DNA of 64,000 bases from JADJEK01 sp052034255 (GCA_052034255.1 JBPOIU010000021.1:56341-120340); one strand, 5' to 3'. Positions 19,032 through 28,806 are shown, numbered from the stretch's first letter. Notes: generated from the letters alone by a model not told the origin. Program-made: numbers and translations.

Positions 19032-19924
19032 CCTTGGACGTGCGGGTGCCGACGCTCGCTCAGATCCGCGAAGCGTTGGGCATGGTCGACGCACGGCCGC
19101 GCAAACGGTTCGGGCAGCATTTCCTGACCGATCCGCACTTGTTGCAGTCGATCGCCGCCGCCGCGGACGTCGGCCCGGGCGATCGCGTCCTCGAAGTCGG
19201 ACCCGGTCCGGGCGCGCTGACCGCGACGCTGCTCGCCCGCGGAGCGCGCGTACTCGCCGTCGACGTCGATCGTGCGATGCTCGGTGTGCTGGCCCGGCTG
19301 GTCGGCGAGGTCCCGACGCTCACGACGCTCGAACTCGACGTGCTGGAGCGCGGTCGGCTGCACCCTCGACTCCTCGAGGCACTCGCTGGCTTCGCGGACG
19401 ACGGTCGATTCAAGTTGGTGTCGAACCTGCCCTACAACGTCGCCTCGCCGCTGCTGATCGAACTCTGGAAGCACCGCCCGCCCACGGTGGGATCCGTGCT
19501 GGTACAGCGCGAAGTGGGGGAGCGCATCGTCGCTCCGCCGGGAGGCGCGGACGTCGGGGTGTTGAGCGTCCAGTTGCAATGGCGCGCGGAGACCGCGCTC
19601 GTTCGCAAGGTCGCGGCGGGCGCCTTCTGGCCGCCGCCACGCGTCGAATCCGTCGTCGTGAAGCTGATCACGCGACCGCAGCCGGCGTATGGAAGCGACG
19701 ACCCGATGCCCGCGGAAGCGCTGCTGAAGACGGCGTTCCAGCATCGACGCAAGACGCTGGCGAACGCACTGAAGGACGCGCTGCCGAGCGACGCGTCGGA
19801 GCGGGCTCGGGCGCTCGCGGTGATCTCCGAAGAGTTCGGGGGAAACCAGCGCAGACCCGAGGCGCTCGCACCGATGGAATGGGTGAGTCTGGCGAGGCGG
19901 CTGCGCGCGTCGACCGCGTCCTGA
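19028..19924 (+). CDS. rsmA: 16S rRNA dimethyladenosine transferase
   Basis: RsmA/KsgA dimethylates two adjacent adenosines in the 3' end of 16S rRNA (A1518/A1519 in E. coli numbering) during small-subunit maturation. The 298 residues include RKRFGQHFLTDPHL near the N-terminus, the SAM-binding motif I VLEVGPGPGALT, and the catalytic NLPYN motif (N-x-P-Y). The C-terminal helical domain carries FWPPPRVES. The start ATG 19028 overlaps the stop of the preceding gene. A longer frame to 18692 is a shadow of that gene. A 416 bp gap follows before dnaG. Confidence 0.95.
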   Translation: MTLDVRVPTLAQIREALGMVDARPRKRFGQHFLTDPHLLQSIAAAADVGPGDRVLEVGPGPGALTATLLARGARVLAVDVDRAMLGVLARLVGEVPTLTTLELDVLERGRLHPRLLEALAGFADDGRFKLVSNLPYNVASPLLIELWKHRPPTVGSVLVQREVGERIVAPPGGADVGVLSVQLQWRAETALVRKVAAGAFWPPPRVESVVVKLITRPQPAYGSDDPMPAEALLKTAFQHRRKTLANALKDALPSDASERARALAVISEEFGGNQRRPEALAPMEWVSLARRLRASTAS

Positions 19925-20340
19925 AAATCGAACGTCCGAGTGGAGATCGAGGATCGGTTGCCGTGGGTCGTGTCCTTGCCGACCTGAGCGCACGTGCGCA
20001 GCTGGGCGTCAATTCAGGAGATACGAGCGCTGGCACGGGCTCCTCGAGCGGTCGGAGGGCGGCGATGTGTGCGCGGTTGGTGCATCGGGTTGCGATTCGG
20101 CCAAATATTCGCAGTCGAGGCGGGCCAGAGAACGCGTTGCAGGCCAGACTGGAACGTCGAACGCAGTTCGCCGCGGCGTGCGGCGTCGTTTGACCGAATC
20201 CTGGTCCGGCGGTAGAGTTAGGCGTTTCGGTCGCGGCCTGGAACCTGCATGCACGAACACCGGCTCAGCGCGCAAAATCGCGCGCGGGGGTTGGTGGGGG
20301 TGCGTTGTGGGCCGAGGTTCGGTGCTCTCGAGGGAGGAAC
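19925..20340. other. 416-bp non-coding gap upstream of dnaG
   Basis: I see no protein-like coding here. It contains the candidate promoter at 20190-20218 and, near its end, the ribosome binding site of dnaG. The 5' untranslated leader of dnaG would be about 115 bases if that promoter is used. No tRNA or clear terminator for rsmA is visible. Confidence 0.5.
20190..20218 (+). promoter_or_regulatory. Candidate promoter for dnaG-rpoD
   Basis: TTGACC (20190-20195) and TAGAGT (20213-20218) are separated by exactly 17 bp. It is the best -35/-10 pair I found in the window. Confidence 0.45.
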
Positions 20341-22179
20341 ATGGCGGCGGGCGACCGTGCCATCGTCGAACAGGTGAAGGGCGCCGTCGACATCGTCGAC
20401 GTGGCGACGCACCTGCTTCGGGTTCCTCTGGTCCGTAAGGGTGAGCGCTTCGTCGCGCTGTGCCCCTTCCATCGTGAGAAGACTCCGTCGTTCTCGTTGA
20501 ACCCGAGTCTGCAGATCTTCAAGTGCTTCGGTTGCGGCAAAGGCGGCGACGTGCTGACGCTGGTGATGGAGCTCGAACGACTGACTTTCCCCGAGGCGCT
20601 CGCGCACCTCGCGGCGAAGGCCGGCATCGCGCTGCCCGAACACGGCGATGGCGCGAAGATCTCCGCTCGGCAGCGACGCCTCGCGATCCTCGCCGACAGC
20701 GCCGCGATCTACACCGAGTGGTTGAATCAGCCGATGGGAGCCGGCGCGCGCGAGTACCTCGCGCAGCGTGGATTCGGCGACAACACGATCCGCGCGTTCG
20801 GCATGGGCTTCGCCCCCGATGCGCGCCTCGCGCTGTTCCAAGCCCTGAAGAAGCGGGGTCACCAGGACGAGGACATCTTCGCCACCGGCGTCGTGCGGCA
20901 GAAGGACGCCGCGACGACGTACGACCTGATGCGCCACCGCGTGGTGATCCCGATCCGCGATCTGCGCGGCAACGTGATCGGCTTCGGCGGACGCGTCCTC
21001 GGCGACGGCGAGCCGAAGTACCTGAACTCGCCCGAAACCGAGCTGTTCAGCAAGCGGACGGTGCTGTTCGGCCTCGATCGCGCCGCCGTCGCGGCGACGA
21101 AGCGCGGCGCGTTCGTCATCGTCGAAGGCTACATGGACGTCATCGCCGCGCATCAGCACGGCGTCGACCACGTGGTGGGCACGCTCGGCACCGCGTTGAC
21201 GCCGGATCACGTGCGCATCCTGCAGCGCTACGCGAACAAGGTCGTGCTGCTGTTCGACGGCGACCTCGCCGGTCAGCGCGCGGCGGACCGCGGCGCGGCG
21301 CTGCTGCTGCAGACGGGCATGCACGTGACCGTCGTCACGTTGCGCGACGGCCTCGATCCCGACGAGTTCCTGGCCCAACACGGCGCGGACGCCTTCGAAG
21401 CGTTCCTCGCGGAACATGCCGAAGAGCTGCTCGACTACATGGTGCGCCGCGCTCGTGAGCGCCATGCGGCCGCCGATCCGGTCAGCGGCACGGTGAACGC
21501 CATTCGCGAGTTGGTGGCGAACCTCGAGGGAGTCGAGGATCGACTGGTCCGCGACGTCGTGCTCGATCGCATCGCCAGTGCATTCGGCGTCCCGATCGCG
21601 AACGTGCGCGCCGAAAGCGCCAAGTTGCGCCGCGTCGACACCGCGACCCAGGCCACGACCCTGCCGGCCGACGTGCGTGCGCCGACGCGCCGCGTCAATG
21701 GCACGGATCTCGACGAGATCTGGGTCGTATTGGGTGCCATCTCGAAGGCGGCGTTCGCCGAGCAGGCGCTCTCGGTGCTCGCGATCGACGACCTCCGTGA
21801 CGCGGGACGCCGGCAGTTGTTCGTGCGCCTGGTCGAACTGTGGCGTTCCGGACACGCGTTGACGTTCTCGTCCATCGAAACGGCGGTCGCGGCCGATGGG
21901 GACGCGAAAGCCGCGCTGGACGCGATCCTGCGGCACGACATCCCGGACGGCGAGTCCGCGGCGGCAGCGCTCGAGCGCCTCGTCGCGCGTCGCGCCGATC
22001 ACGAGTACCGGAAGCGACGCACCGAGTTGGCGCAGAACGGCACGTTCCGCGCCGCCGACTCGGACGACGTCGACCGGCATTTGCGCGAAATCATGGAGTT
22101 CCAGAAGCGGCGCGTGCGACGCGGCTTCAAGAACTCCGACACGGATCCGACGCTGAGCGAAAACGACGCGTCGAACTGA
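20341..22179 (+). CDS. dnaG: DNA primase
   Basis: DnaG makes the RNA primers for replication. The 612 residues start MAAGDRAIVEQVKGAVDIVD (ATG 20341 with GGGAGG upstream). They contain the CHC2 zinc finger (Cys41, His44, Cys62, Cys65) and the Toprim-type catalytic core with VEGYMDVIAAHQHG and the acidic VLLFDGDLAG motif. The C-terminal region (about 430-612) is divergent and would bind the replicative helicase. It is followed 9 bp later by rpoD, the classic macromolecular synthesis arrangement. No rpsU lies upstream. A frame open to 20305 is not used because the residues precede the family N-terminus. Confidence 0.97.
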   Translation: MAAGDRAIVEQVKGAVDIVDVATHLLRVPLVRKGERFVALCPFHREKTPSFSLNPSLQIFKCFGCGKGGDVLTLVMELERLTFPEALAHLAAKAGIALPEHGDGAKISARQRRLAILADSAAIYTEWLNQPMGAGAREYLAQRGFGDNTIRAFGMGFAPDARLALFQALKKRGHQDEDIFATGVVRQKDAATTYDLMRHRVVIPIRDLRGNVIGFGGRVLGDGEPKYLNSPETELFSKRTVLFGLDRAAVAATKRGAFVIVEGYMDVIAAHQHGVDHVVGTLGTALTPDHVRILQRYANKVVLLFDGDLAGQRAADRGAALLLQTGMHVTVVTLRDGLDPDEFLAQHGADAFEAFLAEHAEELLDYMVRRARERHAAADPVSGTVNAIRELVANLEGVEDRLVRDVVLDRIASAFGVPIANVRAESAKLRRVDTATQATTLPADVRAPTRRVNGTDLDEIWVVLGAISKAAFAEQALSVLAIDDLRDAGRRQLFVRLVELWRSGHALTFSSIETAVAADGDAKAALDAILRHDIPDGESAAAALERLVARRADHEYRKRRTELAQNGTFRAADSDDVDRHLREIMEFQKRRVRRGFKNSDTDPTLSENDASN

Positions 22180-22188
22180 TCGAACGGA

Positions 22189-23913
22189 ATGAACAAGGAA
22201 CCGACGCGAGCCAAGCGCGTCACGAACCCGCTGAGGGTTGAGGAGCGACGGACGGTGGAAAACCTGGAACGACTGGACCCGGCGACGCGGCTCTTGATCG
22301 AGCGTGGCCGCAAGAAGGGCTACGTCACGTACGAAGAGATGAACCAGATCCTCCCGGACGAAGTGGTCTCGGGCGACAACATCGACGGCATCCTGAACCT
22401 GCTCGAAGAGCAGGGCATCGAGATCGTCGACGAAGCCGAAGTCGCCGAAGAGACGGTCGCCGCGACGCCCACGAAGAAAAAGGTCGTCGAGACCGAACGC
22501 TTCGAGCGCACCGGTGGCTCGGAGAAGATCGACGACCCCGTGCGCATGTACCTCACGCAGATGGGCGAGATCCCGCTGCTGACGCGCGAGGAAGAGATCG
22601 AACTCGCGAAGCGCATCGAGACCACGCGGCGGGCGTTCCGCAAGATGATCCTGTCGAACGGCTTCGCGTTCCGCGAGTCGATCCAGATCCTCGAAGAGGT
22701 CCAGTCCGGCGAACTCGCGTTCGACCGCACGCTGAAGGTCGCGACCTCGTCGTCGGGGTCGACCGACGCGTCGAAGAGCGAAGTCGCGGACCGTCTCGCC
22801 GTGAACATCGGGACCTTGAAGAAGCTCTACGTGGCGACGCAGCGCGACTACAAGCGCGTGCTGCGCGACAAGCTGCCGGCCGCGGATCGCGTGAAGCTGA
22901 TCCGTCGCATCGGCTGGCGCCGCCGCCGCGCGTCCATGCTGCTCGAAGAGCTGAACCTGCAGCTGAAGAAGGTGAAGCCGATGATCGACATGATGCGGGA
23001 CACGCACCGCGCCATGGAGCAGATCGAGTCGCGCTTCAAGGAGTACCGCGGCAGCAAGAACTCGAATGAGTTCAAGACGCGCAAGCGCGCGTTCGAGAAG
23101 ATGCTGATCCGTTCGTTCGAACCGACGCGGCGCGTCGGCATCCGCATCCAGCGCATCCTCAAGCGGTACCAGGAATACGAAACCGCGAAGATGAAGCTGT
23201 CGAGCGGCAACCTGCGCCTCGTGGTGTCGATCGCGAAGAAGTACCGCAACCGCGGCCTGTCGTTCCTCGACCTCATCCAGGAGGGCAACACCGGCCTGAT
23301 GAAGGCGGTCGAGAAGTACGAGTACCGCCGCGGCTACAAGTTCTCGACCTACGCGACGTGGTGGATCCGTCAGGCCATCACGCGTTCGATCGCCGACCAG
23401 GCGCGGACCATCCGCATCCCGGTCCACATGATCGAGACGATGTCGAAGCTGCGCAACGTGACGAAGAAGCTGATCCAGGCGTACGGCCGTGAACCGTCGA
23501 TCGAGGAAGTCGCGCTCGCCGCGAACATCTCGGTCGAGGAAGCCAAGCGCGTGATGAAGATCAGCAAGCACCCGATCTCGCTCGATCGTCCGATCGGCGA
23601 AGGCGACGACAGCTACTTCGGCGACTTCATCGAGGACGAAACGGCCGAGAGCCCGGTCAACGCGGCCGCCTACGTGATGCTGCGCGAGAAGATCAACTCG
23701 GTGCTGCAGACGCTGTCGTTCCGCGAGCGCGAGATCATCAAACTGCGCTACGGCATCGGCGACGGGTACACGTACACGCTCGAAGAGGTCGGCCGCATCT
23801 TCAAGGTCACGCGCGAGCGCGTCCGCCAGATCGAAGCCAAGGCCGTCCGCAAGCTGCAGCATCCGGTGCGCAGCCGGCTGCTCGAGGGCTTCCTCGAGAG
23901 CATGGAAGGCTGA
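22189..23913 (+). CDS. rpoD: RNA polymerase primary sigma factor
   Basis: The primary sigma factor directs RNA polymerase to housekeeping promoters. The 574 residues include region 1.1-like sequence (about 33-85), region 1.2 (about 115-145, DDPVRMYLTQMGEIPLLT), a basic, helical non-conserved segment (about 150-335), region 2 (about 337-411, with DLIQEGNTGLMKAVEKY and TYATWWIRQAITRSIADQ), region 3 and region 4 with EVGRIFKVTRERVRQIEAKA. ATG 22189 comes 9 bp after the dnaG stop but has a poor ribosome binding site. GTG 22255 has AGGAG 9 bp upstream and gives a start closer to family norms, so it is a real alternative. A strong hairpin lies 78 bp after the stop. Confidence 0.97.
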   Translation: MNKEPTRAKRVTNPLRVEERRTVENLERLDPATRLLIERGRKKGYVTYEEMNQILPDEVVSGDNIDGILNLLEEQGIEIVDEAEVAEETVAATPTKKKVVETERFERTGGSEKIDDPVRMYLTQMGEIPLLTREEEIELAKRIETTRRAFRKMILSNGFAFRESIQILEEVQSGELAFDRTLKVATSSSGSTDASKSEVADRLAVNIGTLKKLYVATQRDYKRVLRDKLPAADRVKLIRRIGWRRRRASMLLEELNLQLKKVKPMIDMMRDTHRAMEQIESRFKEYRGSKNSNEFKTRKRAFEKMLIRSFEPTRRVGIRIQRILKRYQEYETAKMKLSSGNLRLVVSIAKKYRNRGLSFLDLIQEGNTGLMKAVEKYEYRRGYKFSTYATWWIRQAITRSIADQARTIRIPVHMIETMSKLRNVTKKLIQAYGREPSIEEVALAANISVEEAKRVMKISKHPISLDRPIGEGDDSYFGDFIEDETAESPVNAAAYVMLREKINSVLQTLSFREREIIKLRYGIGDGYTYTLEEVGRIFKVTRERVRQIEAKAVRKLQHPVRSRLLEGFLESMEG

Positions 23914-23990
23914 TCGACGGGGCGCATCGACCGAGTCGGTGCGCATGATCGTTCGCGCACGCGTCGATCCATACGCTTCGGTGCGAAGGA

Positions 23991-24026
23991 AACGGCGCGG
24001 CGACTCCTGCGAGTCGCCGCGCCGTT
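23991..24026. terminator. 16-bp perfect stem after rpoD
   Basis: Arms 23991-24006 and 24011-24026 pair perfectly around the loop CTGC. The position between rpoD and the next gene makes it the likely end of the dnaG-rpoD transcript. There is no T-tract. Confidence 0.75.
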
Positions 24027-24107
24027 CGCGCGTTCCGGGCATTGCTGCGTTCCTGTCCGGAATCGACGGTGAAGGGTTCCGGATCGGGCTGGTAGACTCC
24101 GCGGCCG

Positions 24108-24866
24108 ATGGAACCCTCCGCTGAAGGCGCCTCCTCCTCCGCGCTCGCTCGACTCGCGACCCTGGTGCGCCTGCAAGCGCTCGACCGTGAGCGCGACGGC
24201 AAACGGGAGTTCACCGACGGCCTGCCGCGCATCCTCGCCTCACGGCAACAAGCCGTGAACGCGCTGGAATCCAAGGTCGCGGCGTCGACCGAAGCCGTGA
24301 TGCACGCGAAATCGACGGCGCGCCAGCGCGAACTCGAGCTGAAGTCGAAGACCGCCGAGATCCAGAAGCTCGAGCTTCAGCTGAACACGGCGAAGACCAA
24401 TCAGGAGTACCAAGCGCTGACGCAGCACATCCAGCGGCTGCGCGAGGCCACGGGGCGCGAGGAAGAGGACACGCTCGGGCTCTACGACGACATCACGCGG
24501 TTGGAAGCGGCGCTGGTGAAGGAAAAGGACGCACTGGCGCAGGCGCAAAAGGAGTTCGCCGCCTACCAAGAGGCGTGCGAACGCGATCGCGAGGCGACGC
24601 TGCTCGAGATCGGGCAGACCGACGGCGTCCGCACCGAATACCTCGCGAAGCTGCCGCGCGACGTCGTCGAGACCTACGAGCGCTTGCGCGCCGGGAACGG
24701 CGGTGTCGCCGTCTGCGCGCTCGACGTGCGCACCTGCTCAGGGTGCGGGATGATGCTGACGCTGAACGATCAGGCCAAAGTGCTCGGCGGTCGCGAGTTG
24801 GTGCCGTGCCGCGCGTGCGGTCGCATCCTCTACGACAAGACCGCGATCGCGAGCCTGCGCACCTGA
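24108..24866 (+). CDS. Coiled-coil zinc-ribbon protein (CT398/DUF164-like)
   Basis: The 252-residue protein is a long coiled coil (about 15-170, rich in Glu/Lys/Ala/Gln, including KTNQEYQALTQHIQRLRE) followed by a C-terminal zinc ribbon with CSGCGMM and CRACGRILYD (two CxxC pairs). This matches the DUF164/CT398 family of zinc-ribbon coiled-coil proteins, whose role is not firmly established; interaction with secretion or flagellar parts is reported for a chlamydial member. ATG 24108 lies only about 10 bp from a -10-like TAGACT (24093-24098), so the leader may be very short. selB begins 14 bp after its stop. Confidence 0.85.
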   Translation: MEPSAEGASSSALARLATLVRLQALDRERDGKREFTDGLPRILASRQQAVNALESKVAASTEAVMHAKSTARQRELELKSKTAEIQKLELQLNTAKTNQEYQALTQHIQRLREATGREEEDTLGLYDDITRLEAALVKEKDALAQAQKEFAAYQEACERDREATLLEIGQTDGVRTEYLAKLPRDVVETYERLRAGNGGVAVCALDVRTCSGCGMMLTLNDQAKVLGGRELVPCRACGRILYDKTAIASLRT

Positions 24867-24880
24867 GGGGCCCGCCCGCC

Positions 24881-26821
24881 GTGGCGTCGCAACTGCACCG
24901 CGTCATCCTCGGCACGGCCGGTCACATCGACCATGGCAAGTCGTCGCTCGTCCGCGCATTGACGGGGATCGATCCCGATCGCCTGAAAGAAGAGCAAGAG
25001 CGCGGGATGACGATCGATCTGGGCTTCGCGCCGTACCGCACGGCGACCGGGCGCATCGTCGGCATGATCGACGTGCCGGGCCACGAGAAGTTCGTGAAGA
25101 ACATGGTCGCGGGCGCCGCGTCGGTCGATGTCGTCCTGCTCGTCATCGCCGCCGACGACGGCGTCATGCCGCAGACGCGCGAGCACGTCGAGATCCTCGA
25201 TCTACTGGGCGCTCGGCGCGGCGTCGTCGTGGTCACGAAGATCGACGCGGTCGACGCCGCGCTGCGTGAACTCGCCCTGGCCGACATCACGGAATACTTG
25301 GCGTCGACCGCGTTCGCACACGCGCCGGTCGTCCCCGTGTCCTCGGTGACGGGCGAAGGGCTCGACACGCTACGCGGCATCATCGATCGGTTGGTCGAGG
25401 AAGTGACTCCGCGACCGACGGACGGTTTGTTCCGCATGCCGATCCAGCGCGTGTTCTCGGCCAAGGGCCACGGCACCGTGGTCACCGGCGTCCCGGTGAG
25501 CGGCGAAGCGCACGTCGGCGACGTACTCGAGATCCTGCCGCCGCAGATCCGGGGCAAGGTGCGCGGCTTGCAGGCCTACAAGGAGGATCGCGACGACGCG
25601 TCGGCGGGTCATTCCAGCGCCCTGAACCTGTCCGACGTCGAATACCGCAGCGTCGCGCGTGGACACGTCGTCGTGACGCCGGGGTATTTCACCGCGGCGC
25701 GCTCGTTCGACGTGGAGCTGAAGTTGTTGCGCTCGGTGGCCCGACCCCTGCGGCACGGCGCGGAAGTACGCGTCCACACCGGAACGTCGGAGATCCTCGG
25801 TCGGGTCGTGTTGCTCGAGCAGCCGACGCTCGAGCCCGGCGGCAACGCCCTGGCACAACTGCGGTTGCGTGAACCGGTCGTGGCGGTACGCGGGGATCGT
25901 TTCCTGCTGCGCCAAGTGTCGCCGGCCTCGACCATCGCGGGCGGCACGATCGTCGGGGAGTCGCGCAGTCGCGCCGGCGGTCGTCGCGGCGACGTCGCCC
26001 GCTCGGTGCGCCGTAAGGCGCAAGCCGTCGCCGATTTGCCGGCCTTTCTCGAGAGCGTGCTGCTGGAACGCGCTTCCCATCATCCGTTGCCCGAGAAGGA
26101 ACTCGCCGCCACGTTGCGCTGCGGTGATGCCGAGGCCGCCGCGGCTCTAGCGACGCTCGAGAATCGCAAGGCGGTGCGCCGCGTTGGCCGCGGTGGACTG
26201 GTCCACGCCGACACGCTGGCTGCGGCGCAGAGCGCCGTGAAGACGGCGCTCGCGCGCTTCCACGCCGAACAACCACTGAAGACGCTCGCCGACGCACTGC
26301 CGTTCCGCGCGGAGTTGCGGCTCGACGAGGACCTGTTCGACGGAGCATGCGCCGCGCTCGTCGCCGCCGGTGAACTGGTGGTCGAGAAGGGCGGCAAGCT
26401 GCGGTTGAAGGCCGCGGGCCCAAAATTGTCGGATGCCGAACGCGCGGCTCTCGACGCGCTGCGCACGGCATTGCACACCGGCGGGTTCGCGCCGCCGGGG
26501 CTGTCCGAACTCGCGCGCGCTTGCGGCTTGCCCGAGCCGCGTGCGAAGGCGTTACTCCACGTGTTGGTCGAAGCGAAGGAGGCCGTGAAAGTCGGCGAGT
26601 TCTGGTTCCACTCCGAAGCGATCGACCGAGCGCTGGAGCTCATTCGTGCCTCGGCCGCCGCGCACGCGGCCGAGATCGTGATCCCCGACGTCCGCGATCG
26701 GATGCAGACGACGCGCAAGTACTTGATCCCGCTGCTCGAGTGGTTCGATGCGCAGGGCAAGACCGTGCGTCGGGGCGAGAAACGCTACGTGGTCTCGCGC
26801 GCCGCGGAGCGCAAGCCGTGA
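24881..26821 (+). CDS. selB: Selenocysteine-specific elongation factor
   Basis: SelB is a GTPase that delivers Sec-tRNA(Sec) to in-frame UGA codons next to a SECIS hairpin. The 646 residues from GTG 24881 (GAGGGG 10 bp upstream) contain the G1 loop AGHIDHGKSS (13-22), an effector region with ERGMTIDLGFAPY, G3 DVPGHEKF (64-71) and G4 TKID (119-122). EF-Tu-like beta-barrel domains follow, and a C-terminal extension (about 440-646) of winged-helix modules, as in SelB that binds SECIS RNA. selA, selC and selD are not in the window, and I found no candidate selenoprotein here. The gene overlaps the next by GTGA. A longer frame to 24575 is a shadow of the preceding gene. Confidence 0.95.
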   Translation: MASQLHRVILGTAGHIDHGKSSLVRALTGIDPDRLKEEQERGMTIDLGFAPYRTATGRIVGMIDVPGHEKFVKNMVAGAASVDVVLLVIAADDGVMPQTREHVEILDLLGARRGVVVVTKIDAVDAALRELALADITEYLASTAFAHAPVVPVSSVTGEGLDTLRGIIDRLVEEVTPRPTDGLFRMPIQRVFSAKGHGTVVTGVPVSGEAHVGDVLEILPPQIRGKVRGLQAYKEDRDDASAGHSSALNLSDVEYRSVARGHVVVTPGYFTAARSFDVELKLLRSVARPLRHGAEVRVHTGTSEILGRVVLLEQPTLEPGGNALAQLRLREPVVAVRGDRFLLRQVSPASTIAGGTIVGESRSRAGGRRGDVARSVRRKAQAVADLPAFLESVLLERASHHPLPEKELAATLRCGDAEAAAALATLENRKAVRRVGRGGLVHADTLAAAQSAVKTALARFHAEQPLKTLADALPFRAELRLDEDLFDGACAALVAAGELVVEKGGKLRLKAAGPKLSDAERAALDALRTALHTGGFAPPGLSELARACGLPEPRAKALLHVLVEAKEAVKVGEFWFHSEAIDRALELIRASAAAHAAEIVIPDVRDRMQTTRKYLIPLLEWFDAQGKTVRRGEKRYVVSRAAERKP

Positions 26822-28806
26822 ACGCTCGCTGGGGTGTCGGAGCGATCGGGCTCGGGCTCGCGGCGTGGGCGGTGCTCCATTGCGTGCGTCGAGCCGACGC
26901 GCCGCGGCCGCCGCGCACCGTCGTGTTGGTCACGTTGGACACGGTGCGCGCGGATCGCCTTGGTGCGTACGGCTCGACGGCCGGGTTGACGCCCAACCTC
27001 GACCGGCTGGCGGCAGAGGGCGTTCGCTTCTCGCGCTGCCTCACGGTAGCGCCGATCACGTTGCCTGCGCACGCGTCCATCCTGACCGGCCTCGATCCGA
27101 TCGAGCACGGCGTTCGCCTGAACGGCGCCTTCGCGCTGGATGCATCCGTTCCGACCTTGGCGACGCAACTCCGTGAGCATGGCTACACGACCGGCGCCTT
27201 CGTGTCCGCGTTCGTGCTCGATCGGCGCTTCGGACTCGACGAGGGTTTCGACGTCTACGACGACCACCTCGTCGATGGAGCGGGCACCGATGATCTCGGC
27301 CCGGAGGAACGCCGAGGCGAGGCGACGGTCGCGCGCGCGCTCGAGTTCGTCGATCGCGCGGGGGATCAGCCGTGCTTCCTCTGGGTGCATCTGTTCGATG
27401 CGCACGCGCCGTACGAGGCGCCCAAGGCGTTCGCGACGACCGAGCGCGCTCCCTACGACGCGGAAGTCGCCTACGTCGATCATTGCGTGGGGCAGCTGCT
27501 CGAGGGGTTGAACGCGCGCGGCCGCGGCTCGGACGCGCTGATCAGCGTGGTCGCCGACCACGGTGAAGGCCTCGGCGAACACGGCGAGCGCACCCACACG
27601 CTGTTCCTGTACGACACGACGATGCACGTCCCGTGGATCGTTTGGTCCGGCGATCGATTGCTCCGCGGGCGCGTCGTGGAGCCCACGGTGTCGACCACGT
27701 CGCTCGCGCCGACGATGCTCGCGCTGCTGTCCTTTGGGCCGCCGACCGAAATGACCGGGACCGCTCTCGCCGAGTTGGTGCGCGGTGAGGCCGAGCAACC
27801 GCCACCGGGCAGCTTCGTGCGGATCGAGACTCAAGCGCCGGCGTACTACTACGGCTTCGCGCCGCTGTCGGGGGCCGAGGTCGGTGGCGCGAAGTTGATC
27901 GTCGCTCCGCGTCCCGAGCTCTACGAACCGAGGACCGATCCCCGCGAGCTCTTCGATCGCTACGCGTCCGAACGCGGCCGCGCCGATGCGGTGCGCCGTG
28001 CGTTGGACGAGTTCGAGCGCACGCGCGGCGGCACGCGCGCCCATCGTCATGAGCTCGACGCGGCCGACGAAGAGATGTTGACGCAACTCGGTTACGTCGG
28101 CTCGCGCGCGACTCCGACGAATCGCGACCCGAAGGACGGAGTCGCCTTGTTCGACGCGTTGATCCTCGCGGCCGAGCAATCCGGGACCGACCCCGCGCAA
28201 GCGGAGCGCACGTTGCGGGAGCTCCTCACGCGCGAACCCGACGTCGCCGAGGCTCACGAACTGCTCGGCGACGTGTTGGTCGGGCAGAAGAAATGGGACG
28301 CCGCGCGTTCGTCGTTCCAGCGCGCGATCGCGCGCCGACCGAAGGATCCGGTGCTCTACACGAAGCTCGGCGAGGCGTTCCTGCGCGCCGAGCAGAGCGC
28401 CGAAGCCGCGAACGCGTTCGACGTGGCGATCAAGATGGATGGAACCGCGGTACGACCGCGGATGTGGCTCGCGGGGATGCTCGAAGCGACCGATCGCGTG
28501 AAAGCCCTCGCGCTGTACAACGAGGTCGTTTCGCTGGCGCCGCAGATGACCGCGGCGCGCAAGGGGCGAGCACGGTGCTTGCTGGCGAACGGTAATGCCC
28601 GCCTCGCGGAACAGGACCTGCGAAAGGTGTTGGAGCAGGAGCGCGACGACGTCGAGACGCTCGTCCTGTGCGGTCGCATCCAAGAAGAGGCGTTGCGGAA
28701 CCCGGAAGCCGCGTTGGAACTCTATCGCCGGGCGCTCACGCTGCCGACGCTCGCCGAGTCGGTACGGATGGACGTCGAACGGCGCGTACGCCTGCTCGAG
28801 CGTTGA
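26818..28806 (+). CDS. Sulfatase-like hydrolase with TPR tail (TLPxH variant)
   Basis: The 662-residue protein starts with a hydrophobic segment (GAIGLGLAAWAVLHCVRRA), then an alkaline-phosphatase-superfamily/sulfatase domain (about 40-410) with metal-binding LDTVRADRLGAYG and VVADHGEGLGEHG. At the nucleophile position it reads PITLPAHAS. The Cys/Ser-x-Pro-x-Arg of formylglycine sulfatases is replaced by Thr-x-Pro-x-His, so it needs no FGE and may act as a phosphatase or phosphotransferase. From about 430 the protein is TPR repeats (AHELLGDVLVGQKKWDAARS, YTKLGEAFLRAEQSAEAAN). The GTG start overlaps the selB stop. Substrate is unknown. Confidence 0.85.
   Translation: MNARWGVGAIGLGLAAWAVLHCVRRADAPRPPRTVVLVTLDTVRADRLGAYGSTAGLTPNLDRLAAEGVRFSRCLTVAPITLPAHASILTGLDPIEHGVRLNGAFALDASVPTLATQLREHGYTTGAFVSAFVLDRRFGLDEGFDVYDDHLVDGAGTDDLGPEERRGEATVARALEFVDRAGDQPCFLWVHLFDAHAPYEAPKAFATTERAPYDAEVAYVDHCVGQLLEGLNARGRGSDALISVVADHGEGLGEHGERTHTLFLYDTTMHVPWIVWSGDRLLRGRVVEPTVSTTSLAPTMLALLSFGPPTEMTGTALAELVRGEAEQPPPGSFVRIETQAPAYYYGFAPLSGAEVGGAKLIVAPRPELYEPRTDPRELFDRYASERGRADAVRRALDEFERTRGGTRAHRHELDAADEEMLTQLGYVGSRATPTNRDPKDGVALFDALILAAEQSGTDPAQAERTLRELLTREPDVAEAHELLGDVLVGQKKWDAARSSFQRAIARRPKDPVLYTKLGEAFLRAEQSAEAANAFDVAIKMDGTAVRPRMWLAGMLEATDRVKALALYNEVVSLAPQMTAARKGRARCLLANGNARLAEQDLRKVLEQERDDVETLVLCGRIQEEALRNPEAALELYRRALTLPTLAESVRMDVERRVRLLER

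Noticed and set aside
20218..24042. Very long minus-strand open frame (about 1,274 codons) opposite dnaG and rpoD
   Set aside because: It is the antisense of two unmistakable housekeeping genes. Its residues are Arg/His/Asp-rich with no motif, as expected from high-GC codon bias.
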